From Henricia sp. BOLD:AAB3569 (Eukaryota > Echinodermata > Asteroidea > Spinulosida > Echinasteridae), in NCBI GenBank assembly GCA_037783545.1, contig JBBELK010000492.1, forward strand, positions 1 through 64,000: a stretch of DNA of 64,000 nt. Direction: 5' to 3'. The notes beneath the pieces are model-generated. The model saw only the letters and a program-made list of their open reading frames with translations. It searched no databases and had not been told where the DNA came from. Positions 11,009 through 23,244 of the stretch are shown piece after piece. Each line of letters begins with the position of its first letter. The stretch's first letter is position 1. Both the position numbers and the translations under genes were made by a program.

Positions 11009-13902
11009 GATTGTTATAGATTCATTGTTTGACAGTTTTCTTGCAGGAGTAGTTTTACTTCAAGTGGGAATATGCCCGCAACCAAAATCTCACTTCCAGC
11101 TTTTCTCGGGTGCATTGGTGGTTCAGTGGTAGAATTCTCGCCTCCCACGCGGGAGACCCGGGTTCAATTCCCGGCCAATGCAAACTGACTGGTTTCCGTA
11201 CTTTGCTGGACTCCAAAATACGTTTTATAGAAATGGCTGTCTTTTGGTTGAGCGTCACCTTCAATGTTTCCATTCACCTGCAACCCAAAATTCCCTCCGC
11301 TATTTCTCCAGTTGCATTGGTGGTTCAGTGGTAGAATTCTCGCCTTCCAAGCGGGAGACCCGGGTTCAATTCCCGGCTAATGCAAAATAGCGGGTTCCCT
11401 GTACTTTTCCAGACTAGAAAGAAACGTTTCATAGAAATGGCCGTCTTTTGGTTGAGCGTCACCTTCTTTTCGGCACCCTCTGCGCGGAATTATCCGAATT
11501 AGCCGAACATTTAGTCCGCACTTTCGAACAGCACCGGTGGTTCAGTGGTAGAATTCTCGCCTGCCACGCGGGAGGCCCGGGTTCGATTCCCGGCCGGTGC
11601 AGATTGTTATAGATTCATTGTTTGACAGTTTTCTTGCAGGAGTAGTTTTACTTCAAGTGGGAATATGCCCGCAACCAAAATCTCACTTCCAGCTTTTCTC
11701 GGGTGCATTGGTGGTTCAGTGGTAGAATTCTCGCCTCCCACGCGGGAGACCCGGGTTCAATTCCCGGCCAATGCAAACTGACTGGTTTCCGTACTTTGCT
11801 GGACTCCAAAATACGTTTTATAGAAATGGCTGTCTTTTGGTTGAGCGTCACCTTCAATGTTTCCATTCACCTGCAACCCAAAATTCCCTCCGCTATTTCT
11901 CCAGTTGCATTGGTGGTTCAGTGGTAGAATTCTCGCCTTCCAAGCGGGAGACCCGGGTTCAATTCCCGGCTAATGCAAAATAGCGGGTTCCCTGTACTTT
12001 TCCAGACTAGAAAGAAACGTTTCATAGAAATGGCCGTCTTTTGGTTGAGCGTCACCTTCTTTTCGGCACCCTCTGCGCGGAATTATCCGAATTAGCCGAA
12101 CATTTAGTCCGCACTTTCGAACAGCACCGGTGGTTCAGTGGTAGAATTCTCGCCTGCCACGCGGGAGGCCCGGGTTCGATTCCCGGCCGGTGCAGATTGT
12201 TATAGATTCATTGTTTGACAGTTTTCTTGCAGGAGTAGTTTTACTTCAAGTGGGAATATGCCCGCAACCAAAATCTCACTTCCAGCTTTTCTCGGGTGCA
12301 TTGGTGGTTCAGTGGTAGAATTCTCGCCTCCCACGCGGGAGACCCGGGTTCAATTCCCGGCCAATGCAAACTGACTGGTTTCCGTACTTTGCTGGACTCC
12401 AAAATACGTTTTATAGAAATGGCTGTCTTTTGGTTGAGCGTCACCTTCAATGTTTCCATTCACCTGCAACCCAAAATTCCCTCCGCTATTTCTCCAGTTG
12501 CATTGGTGGTTCAGTGGTAGAATTCTCGCCTTCCAAGCGGGAGACCCGGGTTCAATTCCCGGCTAATGCAAAATAGCGGGTTCCCTGTACTTTTCCAGAC
12601 TAGAAAGAAACGTTTCATAGAAATGGCCGTCTTTTGGTTAAGCGTCACCTTCTTTTCGGCACCCTCTGCGCGGAATTATCCGAATTAGCCGAACATTTAG
12701 TCCGCACTTTCGAACAGCACCGGTGGTTCAGTGGTAGAATTCTCGCCTGCCACGCGGGAGGCCCGGGTTCGATTCCCGGCCGGTGCAGATTGTTATAGAT
12801 TCATTGTTTGACAGTTTTCTTGCAGGAGTAGTTTTACTTCAAGTGGGAATATGCCCGCAACCAAAATCTCACTTCCAGCTTTTCTCGGGTGCATTGGTGG
12901 TTCAGTGGTAGAATTCTCGCCTCCCACGCGGGAGACCCGGGTTCAATTCCCGGCCAATGCAAACTGACTGGTTTCCGTACTTTGCTGGACTCCAAAATAC
13001 GTTTTATAGAAATGGCTGTCTTTTGGTTGAGCGTCACCTTCAATGTTTCCATTCACCTGCAACCCAAAATTCCCTCCGCTATTTCTCCAGTTGCATTGGT
13101 GGTTCAGTGGTAGAATTCTCGCCTTCCAAGCGGGAGACCCGGGTTCAATTCCCGGCTAATGCAAAATAGCGGGTTCCCTGTACTTTTCCAGACTAGAAAG
13201 AAACGTTTCATAGAAATGGCCGTCTTTTGGTTGAGCGTCACCTTCTTTTCGGCACCCTCTGCGCGGAATTATCCGAATTAGCCGAACATTTAGTCCGCAC
13301 TTTCGAACAGCACCGGTGGTTCAGTGGTAGAATTCTCGCCTGCCACGCGGGAGGCCCGGGTTCGATTCCCGGCCGGTGCAGATTGTTATAGATTCATTGT
13401 TTGACAGTTTTCTTGCAGGAGTAGTTTTACTTCAAGTGGGAATATGCCCGCAACCAAAATCTCACTTCCAGCTTTTCTCGGGTGCATTGGTGGTTCAGTG
13501 GTAGAATTCTCGCCTCCCACGCGGGAGACCCGGGTTCAATTCCCGGCCAATGCAAACTGACTGGTTTCCGTACTTTGCTGGACTCCAAAATACGTTTTAT
13601 AGAAATGGCTGTCTTTTGGTTGAGCGTCACCTTCAATGTTTCCATTCACCTGCAACCCAAAATTCCCTCCGCTATTTCTCCAGTTGCATTGGTGGTTCAG
13701 TGGTAGAATTCTCGCCTTCCAAGCGGGAGACCCGGGTTCAATTCCCGGCTAATGCAAAATAGCGGGTTCCCTGTACTTTTCCAGACTAGAAAGAAACGTT
13801 TCATAGAAATGGCCGTCTTTTGGTTGAGCGTCACCTTCTTTTCGGCACCCTCTGCGCGGAATTATCCGAATTAGCCGAACATTTAGTCCGCACTTTCGAA
13901 CA

Positions 13903-13973
13903 GCACCGGTGGTTCAGTGGTAGAATTCTCGCCTGCCACGCGGGAGGCCCGGGTTCGAGTCCCGGCCGGTGCA
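13903..13973 (+). tRNA. tRNA-Gly(GCC), T-loop variant
   Basis: Carries T to G at 13,959, the shared T-loop change, five units after the copy at 10,938. Confidence 0.9.
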
Positions 13974-16900
13974 GATTGTTATAGATTCATTGTTTGACAG
14001 TTTTCTTGCAGGAGTAGTTTTACTTCAAGTGGGAATATGCCCGCAACCAAAATCTCACTCCTAGCTTTTCTCGGGTGCATTGGTGGTTCAGTGGTAGAAT
14101 TCTCGCCTCCCACGCGGGAGACCCGGGTTCAATTCCCGGCCAATGCAAACTGACTGGTTTCCGTACTTTGCTGGACTCCAAAATACGTTTTATAGAAATG
14201 GCTGTCTTTTGGTTGAGCGTCACCTTCAATGTTTCCATTCACCTGCAACCCAAAATTCCCTCCGCTATTTCTCCAGTTGCATTGGTGGTTCAGTGGTAGA
14301 ATTCTCGCCTTCCAAGCGGGAGACCCGGGTTCAATTCCCGGCTAATGCAAAATAGCGGGTTCCCTGTACTTTTCCAGACTAGAAAGAAACGTTTCATAGA
14401 AATGGCCGTCTTTTGGTTGAGCGTCACCTTCTTTTCGGCACCCTCTGCGCGGAATTATCCGAATTAGCCGAACATTTAGTCCGCACTTTCGAACAGCACC
14501 GGTGGTTCAGTGGTAGAATTCTCGCCTGCCACGCGGGAGGCCCGGGTTCGATTCCCGGCCGGTGCAGATTGTTATAGATTCATTGTTTGACAGTTTTCTT
14601 GCAGGAGTAGTTTTACTTCAAGTGGGAATATGCCCGCAACCAAAATCTCACTTCCAGCTTTTCTCGGGTGCATTGGTGGTTCAGTGGTAGAATTCTCGCC
14701 TCCCACGCGGGAGACCCGGGTTCAATTCCCGGCCAATGCAAACTGACTGGTTTCCGTACTTTGCTGGACTCCAAAATACGTTTTATAGAAATGGCTGTCT
14801 TTTGGTTGAGCGTCACCTTCAATGTTTCCATTCACCTGCAACCCAAAATTCCCTCCGCTATTTCTCCAGTTGCATTGGTGGTTCAGTGGTAGAATTCTCG
14901 CCTTCCAAGCGGGAGACCCGGGTTCAATTCCCGGCTAATGCAAAATAGCGGGTTCCCTGTACTTTTCCAGACTAGAAAGAAACGTTTCATAGAAATGGCC
15001 GTCTTTTGGTTGAGCGTCACCTTCTTTTCGGCACCCTCTGCGCGGAATTATCCGAATTAGCCGAACATTTAGTCCGCACTTTCGAACAGCACCGGTGGTT
15101 CAGTGGTAGAATTCTCGCCTGCCACGCGGGAGGCCCGGGTTCGATTCCCGGCCGGTGCAGATTGTTATAGATTCATTGTTTGACAGTTTTCTTGCAGGAG
15201 TAGTTTTACTTCAAGTGGGAATATGCCCGCAACCAAAATCTCACTTCCAGCTTTTCTCGGGTGCATTGGTGGTTCAGTGGTAGAATTCTCGCCTCCCACG
15301 CGGGAGACCCGGGTTCAATTCCCGGCCAATGCAAACTGACTGGTTTCCGTACTTTGCTGGACTCCAAAATACGTTTTATAGAAATGGCTGTCTTTTGGTT
15401 GAGCGTCACCTTCAATGTTTCCATTCACCTGCAACCCAAAATTCCCTCCGCTATTTCTCCAGTTGCATTGGTGGTTCAGTGGTAGAATTCTCGCCTTCCA
15501 AGCGGGAGACCCGGGTTCAATTCCCGGCTAATGCAAAATAGCGGGTTCCCTGTACTTTTCCAGACTAGAAAGAAACGTTTCATAGAAATGGCCGTCTTTT
15601 GGTTGAGCGTCACCTTCTTTTCGGCACCCTCTGCGCGGAATTATCCGAATTAGCCGAACATTTAGTCCGCACTTTCGAACAGCACCGGTGGTTCAGTGGT
15701 AGAATTCTCGCCTGCCACGCGGGAGGCCCGGGTTCGATTCCCGGCCGGTGCAGATTGTTATAGATTCATTGTTTGACAGTTTTCTTGCAGGAGTAGTTTT
15801 ACTTCAAGTGGGAATATGCCCGCAACCAAAATCTCACTTCCAGCTTTTCTCGGGTGCATTGGTGGTTCAGTGGTAGAATTCTCGCCTCCCACGCGGGAGA
15901 CCCGGGTTCAATTCCCGGCCAATGCAAACTGACTGGTTTCCGTACTTTGCTGGACTCCAAAATACGTTTTATAGAAATGGCTGTCTTTTGGTTGAGCGTC
16001 ACCTTCAATGTTTCCATTCACCTGCAACCCAAAATTCCCTCCGCTATTTCTCCAGTTGCATTGGTGGTTCAGTGGTAGAATTCTCGCCTTCCAAGCGGGA
16101 GACCCGGGTTCAATTCCCGGCTAATGCAAAATAGCGGGTTCCCTGTACTTTTCCAGACTAGAAAGAAACGTTTCATAGAAATGGCCGTCTTTTGGTTGAG
16201 CGTCACCTTCTTTTCGGCACCCTCTGCGCGGAATTATCCGAATTAGCCGAACATTTAGTCCGCACTTTCGAACAGCACCGGTGGTTCAGTGGTAGAATTC
16301 TCGCCTGCCACGCGGGAGGCCCGGGTTCGATTCCCGGCCGGTGCAGATTGTTATAGATTCATTGTTTGACAGTTTTCTTGCAGGAGTAGTTTTACTTCAA
16401 GTGGGAATATGCCCGCAACCAAAATCTCACTTCCAGCTTTTCTCGGGTGCATTGGTGGTTCAGTGGTAGAATTCTCGCCTCCCACGCGGGAGACCCGGGT
16501 TCAATTCCCGGCCAATGCAAACTGACTGGTTTCCGTACTTTGCTGGACTCCAAAATACGTTTTATAGAAATGGCTGTCTTTTGGTTGAGCGTCACCTTCA
16601 ATGTTTCCATTCACCTGCAACCCAAAATTCCCTCCGCTATTTCTCCAGTTGCATTGGTGGTTCAGTGGTAGAATTCTCGCCTTCCAAGCGGGAGACCCGG
16701 GTTCAATTCCCGGCTAATGCAAAATAGCGGGTTCCCTGTACTTTTCCAGACTAGAAAGAAACGTTTCATAGAAATGGCCGTCTTTTGGTTGAGCGTCACC
16801 TTCTTTTCGGCACCCTCTGCGCGGAATTATCCGAATTAGCCGAACATTTAGTCCGCACTTTCGAACAGCACCGGTGGTTCAGTGGTAGAATTCTCGCCTG

Positions 16901-19900
16901 CCACGCGGGAGGCCCGGGTTCGATTCCCGGCCGGTGCAGATTGTTATAGATTCATTGTTTGACAGTTTTCTTGCAGGAGTAGTTTTACTTCAAGTGGGAA
17001 TATGCCCGCAACCAAAATCTCACTTCCAGCTTTTCTCGGGTGCATTGGTGGTTCAGTGGTAGAATTCTCGCCTCCCACGCGGGAGACCCGGGTTCAATTC
17101 CCGGCCAATGCAAACTGACTGGTTTCCGTACTTTGCTGGACTCCAAAATACGTTTTATAGAAATGGCTGTCTTTTGGTTGAGCGTCACCTTCAATGTTTC
17201 CATTCACCTGCAACCCAAAATTCCCTCCGCTATTTCTCCAGTTGCATTGGTGGTTCAGTGGTAGAATTCTCGCCTTCCAAGCGGGAGACCCGGGTTCAAT
17301 TCCCGGCTAATGCAAAATAGCGGGTTCCCTGTACTTTTCCAGACTAGAAAGAAACGTTTCATAGAAATGGCCGTCTTTTGGTTGAGCGTCACCTTCTTTT
17401 CGGCACCCTCTGCGCGGAATTATCCGAATTAGCCGAACATTTAGTCCGCACTTTCGAACAGCACCGGTGGTTCAGTGGTAGAATTCTCGCCTGCCACGCG
17501 GGAGGCCCGGGTTCGATTCCCGGCCGGTGCAGATTGTTATAGATTCATTGTTTGACAGTTTTCTTGCAGGAGTAGTTTTACTTCAAGTGGGAATATGCCC
17601 GCAACCAAAATCTCACTTCCAGCTTTTCTCGGGTGCATTGGTGGTTCAGTGGTAGAATTCTCGCCTCCCACGCGGGAGACCCGGGTTCAATTCCCGGCCA
17701 ATGCAAACTGACTGGTTTCCGTACTTTGCTGGACTCCAAAATACGTTTTATAGAAATGGCTGTCTTTTGGTTGAGCGTCACCTTCAATGTTTCCATTCAC
17801 CTGCAACCCAAAATTCCCTCCGCTATTTCTCCAGTTGCATTGGTGGTTCAGTGGTAGAATTCTCGCCTTCCAAGCGGGAGACCCGGGTTCAATTCCCGGC
17901 TAATGCAAAATAGCGGGTTCCCTGTACTTTTCCAGACTAGAAAGAAACGTTTCATAGAAATGGCAGTCTTTTGGTTGAGCGTCACCTTCTTTTCGGCACC
18001 CTCTGCGCGGAATTATCCGAATTAGCCGAACATTTAGTCCGCACTTTCGAACAGCACCGGTGGTTCAGTGGTAGAATTCTCGCCTGCCACGCGGGAGGCC
18101 CGGGTTCGATTCCCGGCCGGTGCAGATTGTTATAGATTCATTGTTTGACAGTTTTCTTGCAGGAGTAGTTTTACTTCAAGTGGGAATATGCCCGCAACCA
18201 AAATCTCACTTCCAGCTTTTCTCGGGTGCATTGGTGGTTCAGTGGTAGAATTCTCGCCTCCCACGCGGGAGACCCGGGTTCAATTCCCGGCCAATGCAAA
18301 CTGACTGGTTTCCGTACTTTGCTGGACTCCAAAATACGTTTTATAGAAATGGCTGTCTTTTGGTTGAGCGTCACCTTCAATGTTTCCATTCACCTGCAAC
18401 CCAAAATTCCCTCCGCTATTTCTCCAGTTGCATTGGTGGTTCAGTGGTAGAATTCTCGCCTTCCAAGCGGGAGACCCGGGTTCAATTCCCGGCTAATGCA
18501 AAATAGCGGGTTCCCTGTACTTTTCCAGACTAGAAAGAAACGTTTCATAGAAATGGCCGTCTTTTGGTTGAGCGTCACCTTCTTTTCGGCACCCTCTGCG
18601 CGGAATTATCCGAATTAGCCGAACATTTAGTCCGCACTTTCGAACAGCACCGGTGGTTCAGTGGTAGAATTCTCGCCTGCCACGCGGGAGGCCCGGGTTC
18701 GATTCCCGGCCGGTGCAGATTGTTATAGATTCATTGTTTGACAGTTTTCTTGCAGGAGTAGTTTTACTTCAAGTGGGAATATGCCCGCAACCAAAATCTC
18801 ACTTCCAGCTTTTCTCGGGTGCATTGGTGGTTCAGTGGTAGAATTCTCGCCTCCCACGCGGGAGACCCGGGTTCAATTCCCGGCCAATGCAAACTGACTG
18901 GTTTCCGTACTTTGCTGGACTCCAAAATACGTTTTATAGAAATGGCTGTCTTTTGGTTGAGCGTCACCTTCAATGTTTCCATTCACCTGCAACCCAAAAT
19001 TCCCTCCGCTATTTCTCCAGTTGCATTGGTGGTTCAGTGGTAGAATTCTCGCCTTCCAAGCGGGAGACCCGGGTTCAATTCCCGGCTAATGCAAAATAGC
19101 GGGTTCCCTGTACTTTTCCAGACTAGAAAGAAACGTTTCATAGAAATGGCCGTCTTTTGGTTGAGCGTCACCTTCTTTTCGGCACCCTCTGCGCGGAATT
19201 ATCCGAATTAGCCGAACATTTAGTCCGCACTTTCGAACAGCACCGGTGGTTCAGTGGTAGAATTCTCGCCTGCCACGCGGGAGGCCCGGGTTCGATTCCC
19301 GGCCGGTGCAGATTGTTATAGATTCATTGTTTGACAGTTTTCTTGCAGGAGTAGTTTTACTTCAAGTGGGAATATGCCCGCAACCAAAATCTCACTTCCA
19401 GCTTTTCTCGGGTGCATTGGTGGTTCAGTGGTAGAATTCTCGCCTCCCACGCGGGAGACCCGGGTTCAATTCCCGGCCAATGCAAACTGACTGGTTTCCG
19501 TACTTTGCTGGACTCCAAAATACGTTTTATAGAAATGGCTGTCTTTTGGTTGAGCGTCACCTTCAATGTTTCCATTCACCTGCAACCCAAAATTCCCTCC
19601 GCTATTTCTCCAGTTGCATTGGTGGTTCAGTGGTAGAATTCTCGCCTTCCAAGCGGGAGACCCGGGTTCAATTCCCGGCTAATGCAAAATAGCGGGTTCC
19701 CTGTACTTTTCCAGACTAGAAAGAAACGTTTCATAGAAATGGCCGTCTTTTGGTTGAGCGTCACCTTCTTTTCGGCACCCTCTGCGCGGAATTATCCGAA
19801 TTAGCCGAACATTTAGTCCGCACTTTCGAACAGCACCGGTGGTTCAGTGGTAGAATTCTCGCCTGCCACGCGGGAGGCCCGGGTTCGATTCCCGGCCGGT

Positions 19901-22900
19901 GCAGATTGTTATAGATTCATTGTTTGACAGTTTTCTTGCAGGAGTAGTTTTACTTCAAGTGGGAATATGCCCGCAACCAAAATCTCACTTCCAGCTTTTC
20001 TCGGGTGCATTGGTGGTTCAGTGGTAGAATTCTCGCCTCCCACGCGGGAGACCCGGGTTCAATTCCCGGCCAATGCAAACTGACTGGTTTCCGTACTTTG
20101 CTGGACTCCAAAATACGTTTTATAGAAATGGCTGTCTTTTGGTTGAGCGTCACCTTCAATGTTTCCATTCACCTGCAACCCAAAATTCCCTCCGCTATTT
20201 CTCCAGTTGCATTGGTGGTTCAGTGGTAGAATTCTCGCCTTCCAAGCGGGAGACCCGGGTTCAATTCCCGGCTAATGCAAAATAGCGGGTTCCCTGTACT
20301 TTTCCAGACTAGAAAGAAACGTTTCATAGAAATGGCCGTCTTTTGGTTGAGCGTCACCTTCTTTTCGGCACCCTCTGCGCGGAATTATCCGAATTAGCCG
20401 AACATTTAGTCCGCACTTTCGAACAGCACCGGTGGTTCAGTGGTAGAATTCTCGCCTGCCACGCGGGAGGCCCGGGTTCGATTCCCGGCCGGTGCAGATT
20501 GTTATAGATTCATTGTTTGACAGTTTTCTTGCAGGAGTAGTTTTACTTCAAGTGGGAATATGCCCGCAACCAAAATCTCACTTCCAGCTTTTCTCGGGTG
20601 CATTGGTGGTTCAGTGGTAGAATTCTCGCCTCCCACGCGGGAGACCCGGGTTCAATTCCCGGCCAATGCAAACTGACTGGTTTCCGTACTTTGCTGGACT
20701 CCAAAATACGTTTTATAGAAATGGCTGTCTTTTGGTTGAGCGTCACCTTCAATGTTTCCATTCACCTGCAACCCAAAATTCCCTCCGCTATTTCTCCAGT
20801 TGCATTGGTGGTTCAGTGGTAGAATTCTCGCCTTCCAAGCGGGAGACCCGGGTTCAATTCCCGGCTAATGCAAAATAGCGGGTTCCCTGTACTTTTCCAG
20901 ACTAGAAAGAAACGTTTCATAGAAATGGCCGTCTTTTGGTTGAGCGTCACCTTCTTTTCGGCACCCTCTGCGCGGAATTATCCGAATTAGCCGAACATTT
21001 AGTCCGCACTTTCGAACAGCACCGGTGGTTCAGTGGTAGAATTCTCGCCTGCCACGCGGGAGGCCCGGGTTCGATTCCCGGCCGGTGCAGATTGTTATAG
21101 ATTCATTGTTTGACAGTTTTCTTGCAGGAGTAGTTTTACTTCAAGTGGGAATATGCCCGCAACCAAAATCTCACTTCCAGCTTTTCTCGGGTGCATTGGT
21201 GGTTCAGTGGTAGAATTCTCGCCTCCCACGCGGGAGACCCGGGTTCAATTCCCGGCCAATGCAAACTGACTGGTTTCCGTACTTTGCTGGACTCCAAAAT
21301 ACGTTTTATAGAAATGGCTGTCTTTTGGTTGAGCGTCACCTTCAATGTTTCCATTCACCTGCAACCCAAAATTCCCTCCGCTATTTCTCCAGTTGCATTG
21401 GTGGTTCAGTGGTAGAATTCTCGCCTTCCAAGCGGGAGACCCGGGTTCAATTCCCGGCTAATGCAAAATAGCGGGTTCCCTGTACTTTTCCAGACTAGAA
21501 AGAAACGTTTCATAGAAATGGCCGTCTTTTGGTTGAGCGTCACCTTCTTTTCGGCACCCTCTGCGCGGAATTATCCGAATTAGCCGAACATTTAGTCCGC
21601 ACTTTCGAACAGCACCGGTGGTTCAGTGGTAGAATTCTCGCCTGCCACGCGGGAGGCCCGGGTTCGATTCCCGGCCGGTGCAGATTGTTATAGATTCATT
21701 GTTTGACAGTTTTCTTGCAGGAGTAGTTTTACTTCAAGTGGGAATATGCCCGCAACCAAAATCTCACTTCCAGCTTTTCTCGGGTGCATTGGTGGTTCAG
21801 TGGTAGAATTCTCGCCTCCCACGCGGGAGACCCGGGTTCAATTCCCGGCCAATGCAAACTGACTGGTTTCCGTACTTTGCTGGACTCCAAAATACGTTTT
21901 ATAGAAATGGCTGTCTTTTGGTTGAGCGTCACCTTCAATGTTTCCATTCACCTGCAACCCAAAATTCCCTCCGCTATTTCTCCAGTTGCATTGGTGGTTC
22001 AGTGGTAGAATTCTCGCCTTCCAAGCGGGAGACCCGGGTTCAATTCCCGGCTAATGCAAAATAGCGGGTTCCCTGTACTTTTCCAGACTAGAAAGAAACG
22101 TTTCATAGAAATGGCCGTCTTTTGGTTGAGCGTCACCTTCTTTTCGGCACCCTCTGCGCGGAATTATCCGAATTAGCCGAACATTTAGTCCGCACTTTCG
22201 AACAGCACCGGTGGTTCAGTGGTAGAATTCTCGCCTGCCACGCGGGAGGCCCGGGTTCGATTCCCGGCCGGTGCAGATTGTTATAGATTCATTGTTTGAC
22301 AGTTTTCTTGCAGGAGTAGTTTTACTTCAAGTGGGAATATGCCCGCAACCAAAATCTCACTTCCAGCTTTTCTCGGGTGCATTGGTGGTTCAGTGGTAGA
22401 ATTCTCGCCTCCCACGCGGGAGACCCGGGTTCAATTCCCGGCCAATGCAAACTGACTGGTTTCCGTACTTTGCTGGACTCCAAAATACGTTTTATAGAAA
22501 TGGCTGTCTTTTGGTTGAGCGTCACCTTCAATGTTTCCATTCACCTGCAACCCAAAATTCCCTCCGCTATTTCTCCAGTTGCATTGGTGGTTCAGTGGTA
22601 GAATTCTCGCCTTCCAAGCGGGAGACCCGGGTTCAATTCCCGGCTAATGCAAAATAGCGGGTTCCCTGTACTTTTCCAGACTAGAAAGAAACGTTTCATA
22701 GAAATGGCCGTCTTTTGGTTGAGCGTCACCTTCTTTTCGGCACCCTCTGCGCGGAATTATCCGAATTAGCCGAACATTTAGTCCGCACTTTCGAACAGCA
22801 CCGGTGGTTCAGTGGTAGAATTCTCGCCTGCCACGCGGGAGGCCCGGGTTCGATTCCCGGCCGGTGCAGATTGTTATAGATTCATTGTTTGACAGTTTTC

Positions 22901-22971
22901 TTGCAGGAGTAGTTTTACTTCAAGTGGGAATATGCCCGCAACCAAAATCTCACTTCCAGCTTTTCTCGGGT

Positions 22972-23042
22972 GCATTGGTGGTTCAGTTGTAGAATTCTCG
23001 CCTCCCACGCGGGAGACCCGGGTTCAATTCCCGGCCAATGCA
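22972..23042 (+). tRNA. tRNA-Gly(CCC) with D-loop G to T
   Basis: G to T at 22,988 changes the first of the two conserved D-loop G residues (canonical G18) and the next-to-last base of the A box. G18 normally contacts T-loop position 55, so folding and TFIIIC binding are probably weakened. Possibly a pseudogene. Confidence 0.8.
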
Positions 23043-23173
23043 AACTGACTGGTTTCCGTACTTTGCTGGACTCCAAAATACGTTTTATAGAAATGGCTGT
23101 CTTTTGGTTGAGCGTCACCTTCAATGTTTCCATTCACCTGCAACCCAAAATTCCCTCCGCTATTTCTCCAGTT

Positions 23174-23244
23174 GCATTGGTGGTTCAGTGGTAGAATTCT
23201 CCCCTTCCAAGCGGGAGACCCGGGTTCAATTCCCGGCTAATGCA
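23174..23244 (+). tRNA. tRNA-Gly(TCC) with broken anticodon-stem pair
   Basis: G to C at 23,202 changes the stem strand CTCGC to CTCCC and gives a C-C mismatch next to the pair that closes the loop. It is in the unit that also holds the D-loop mutation at 22,988. Confidence 0.8.
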
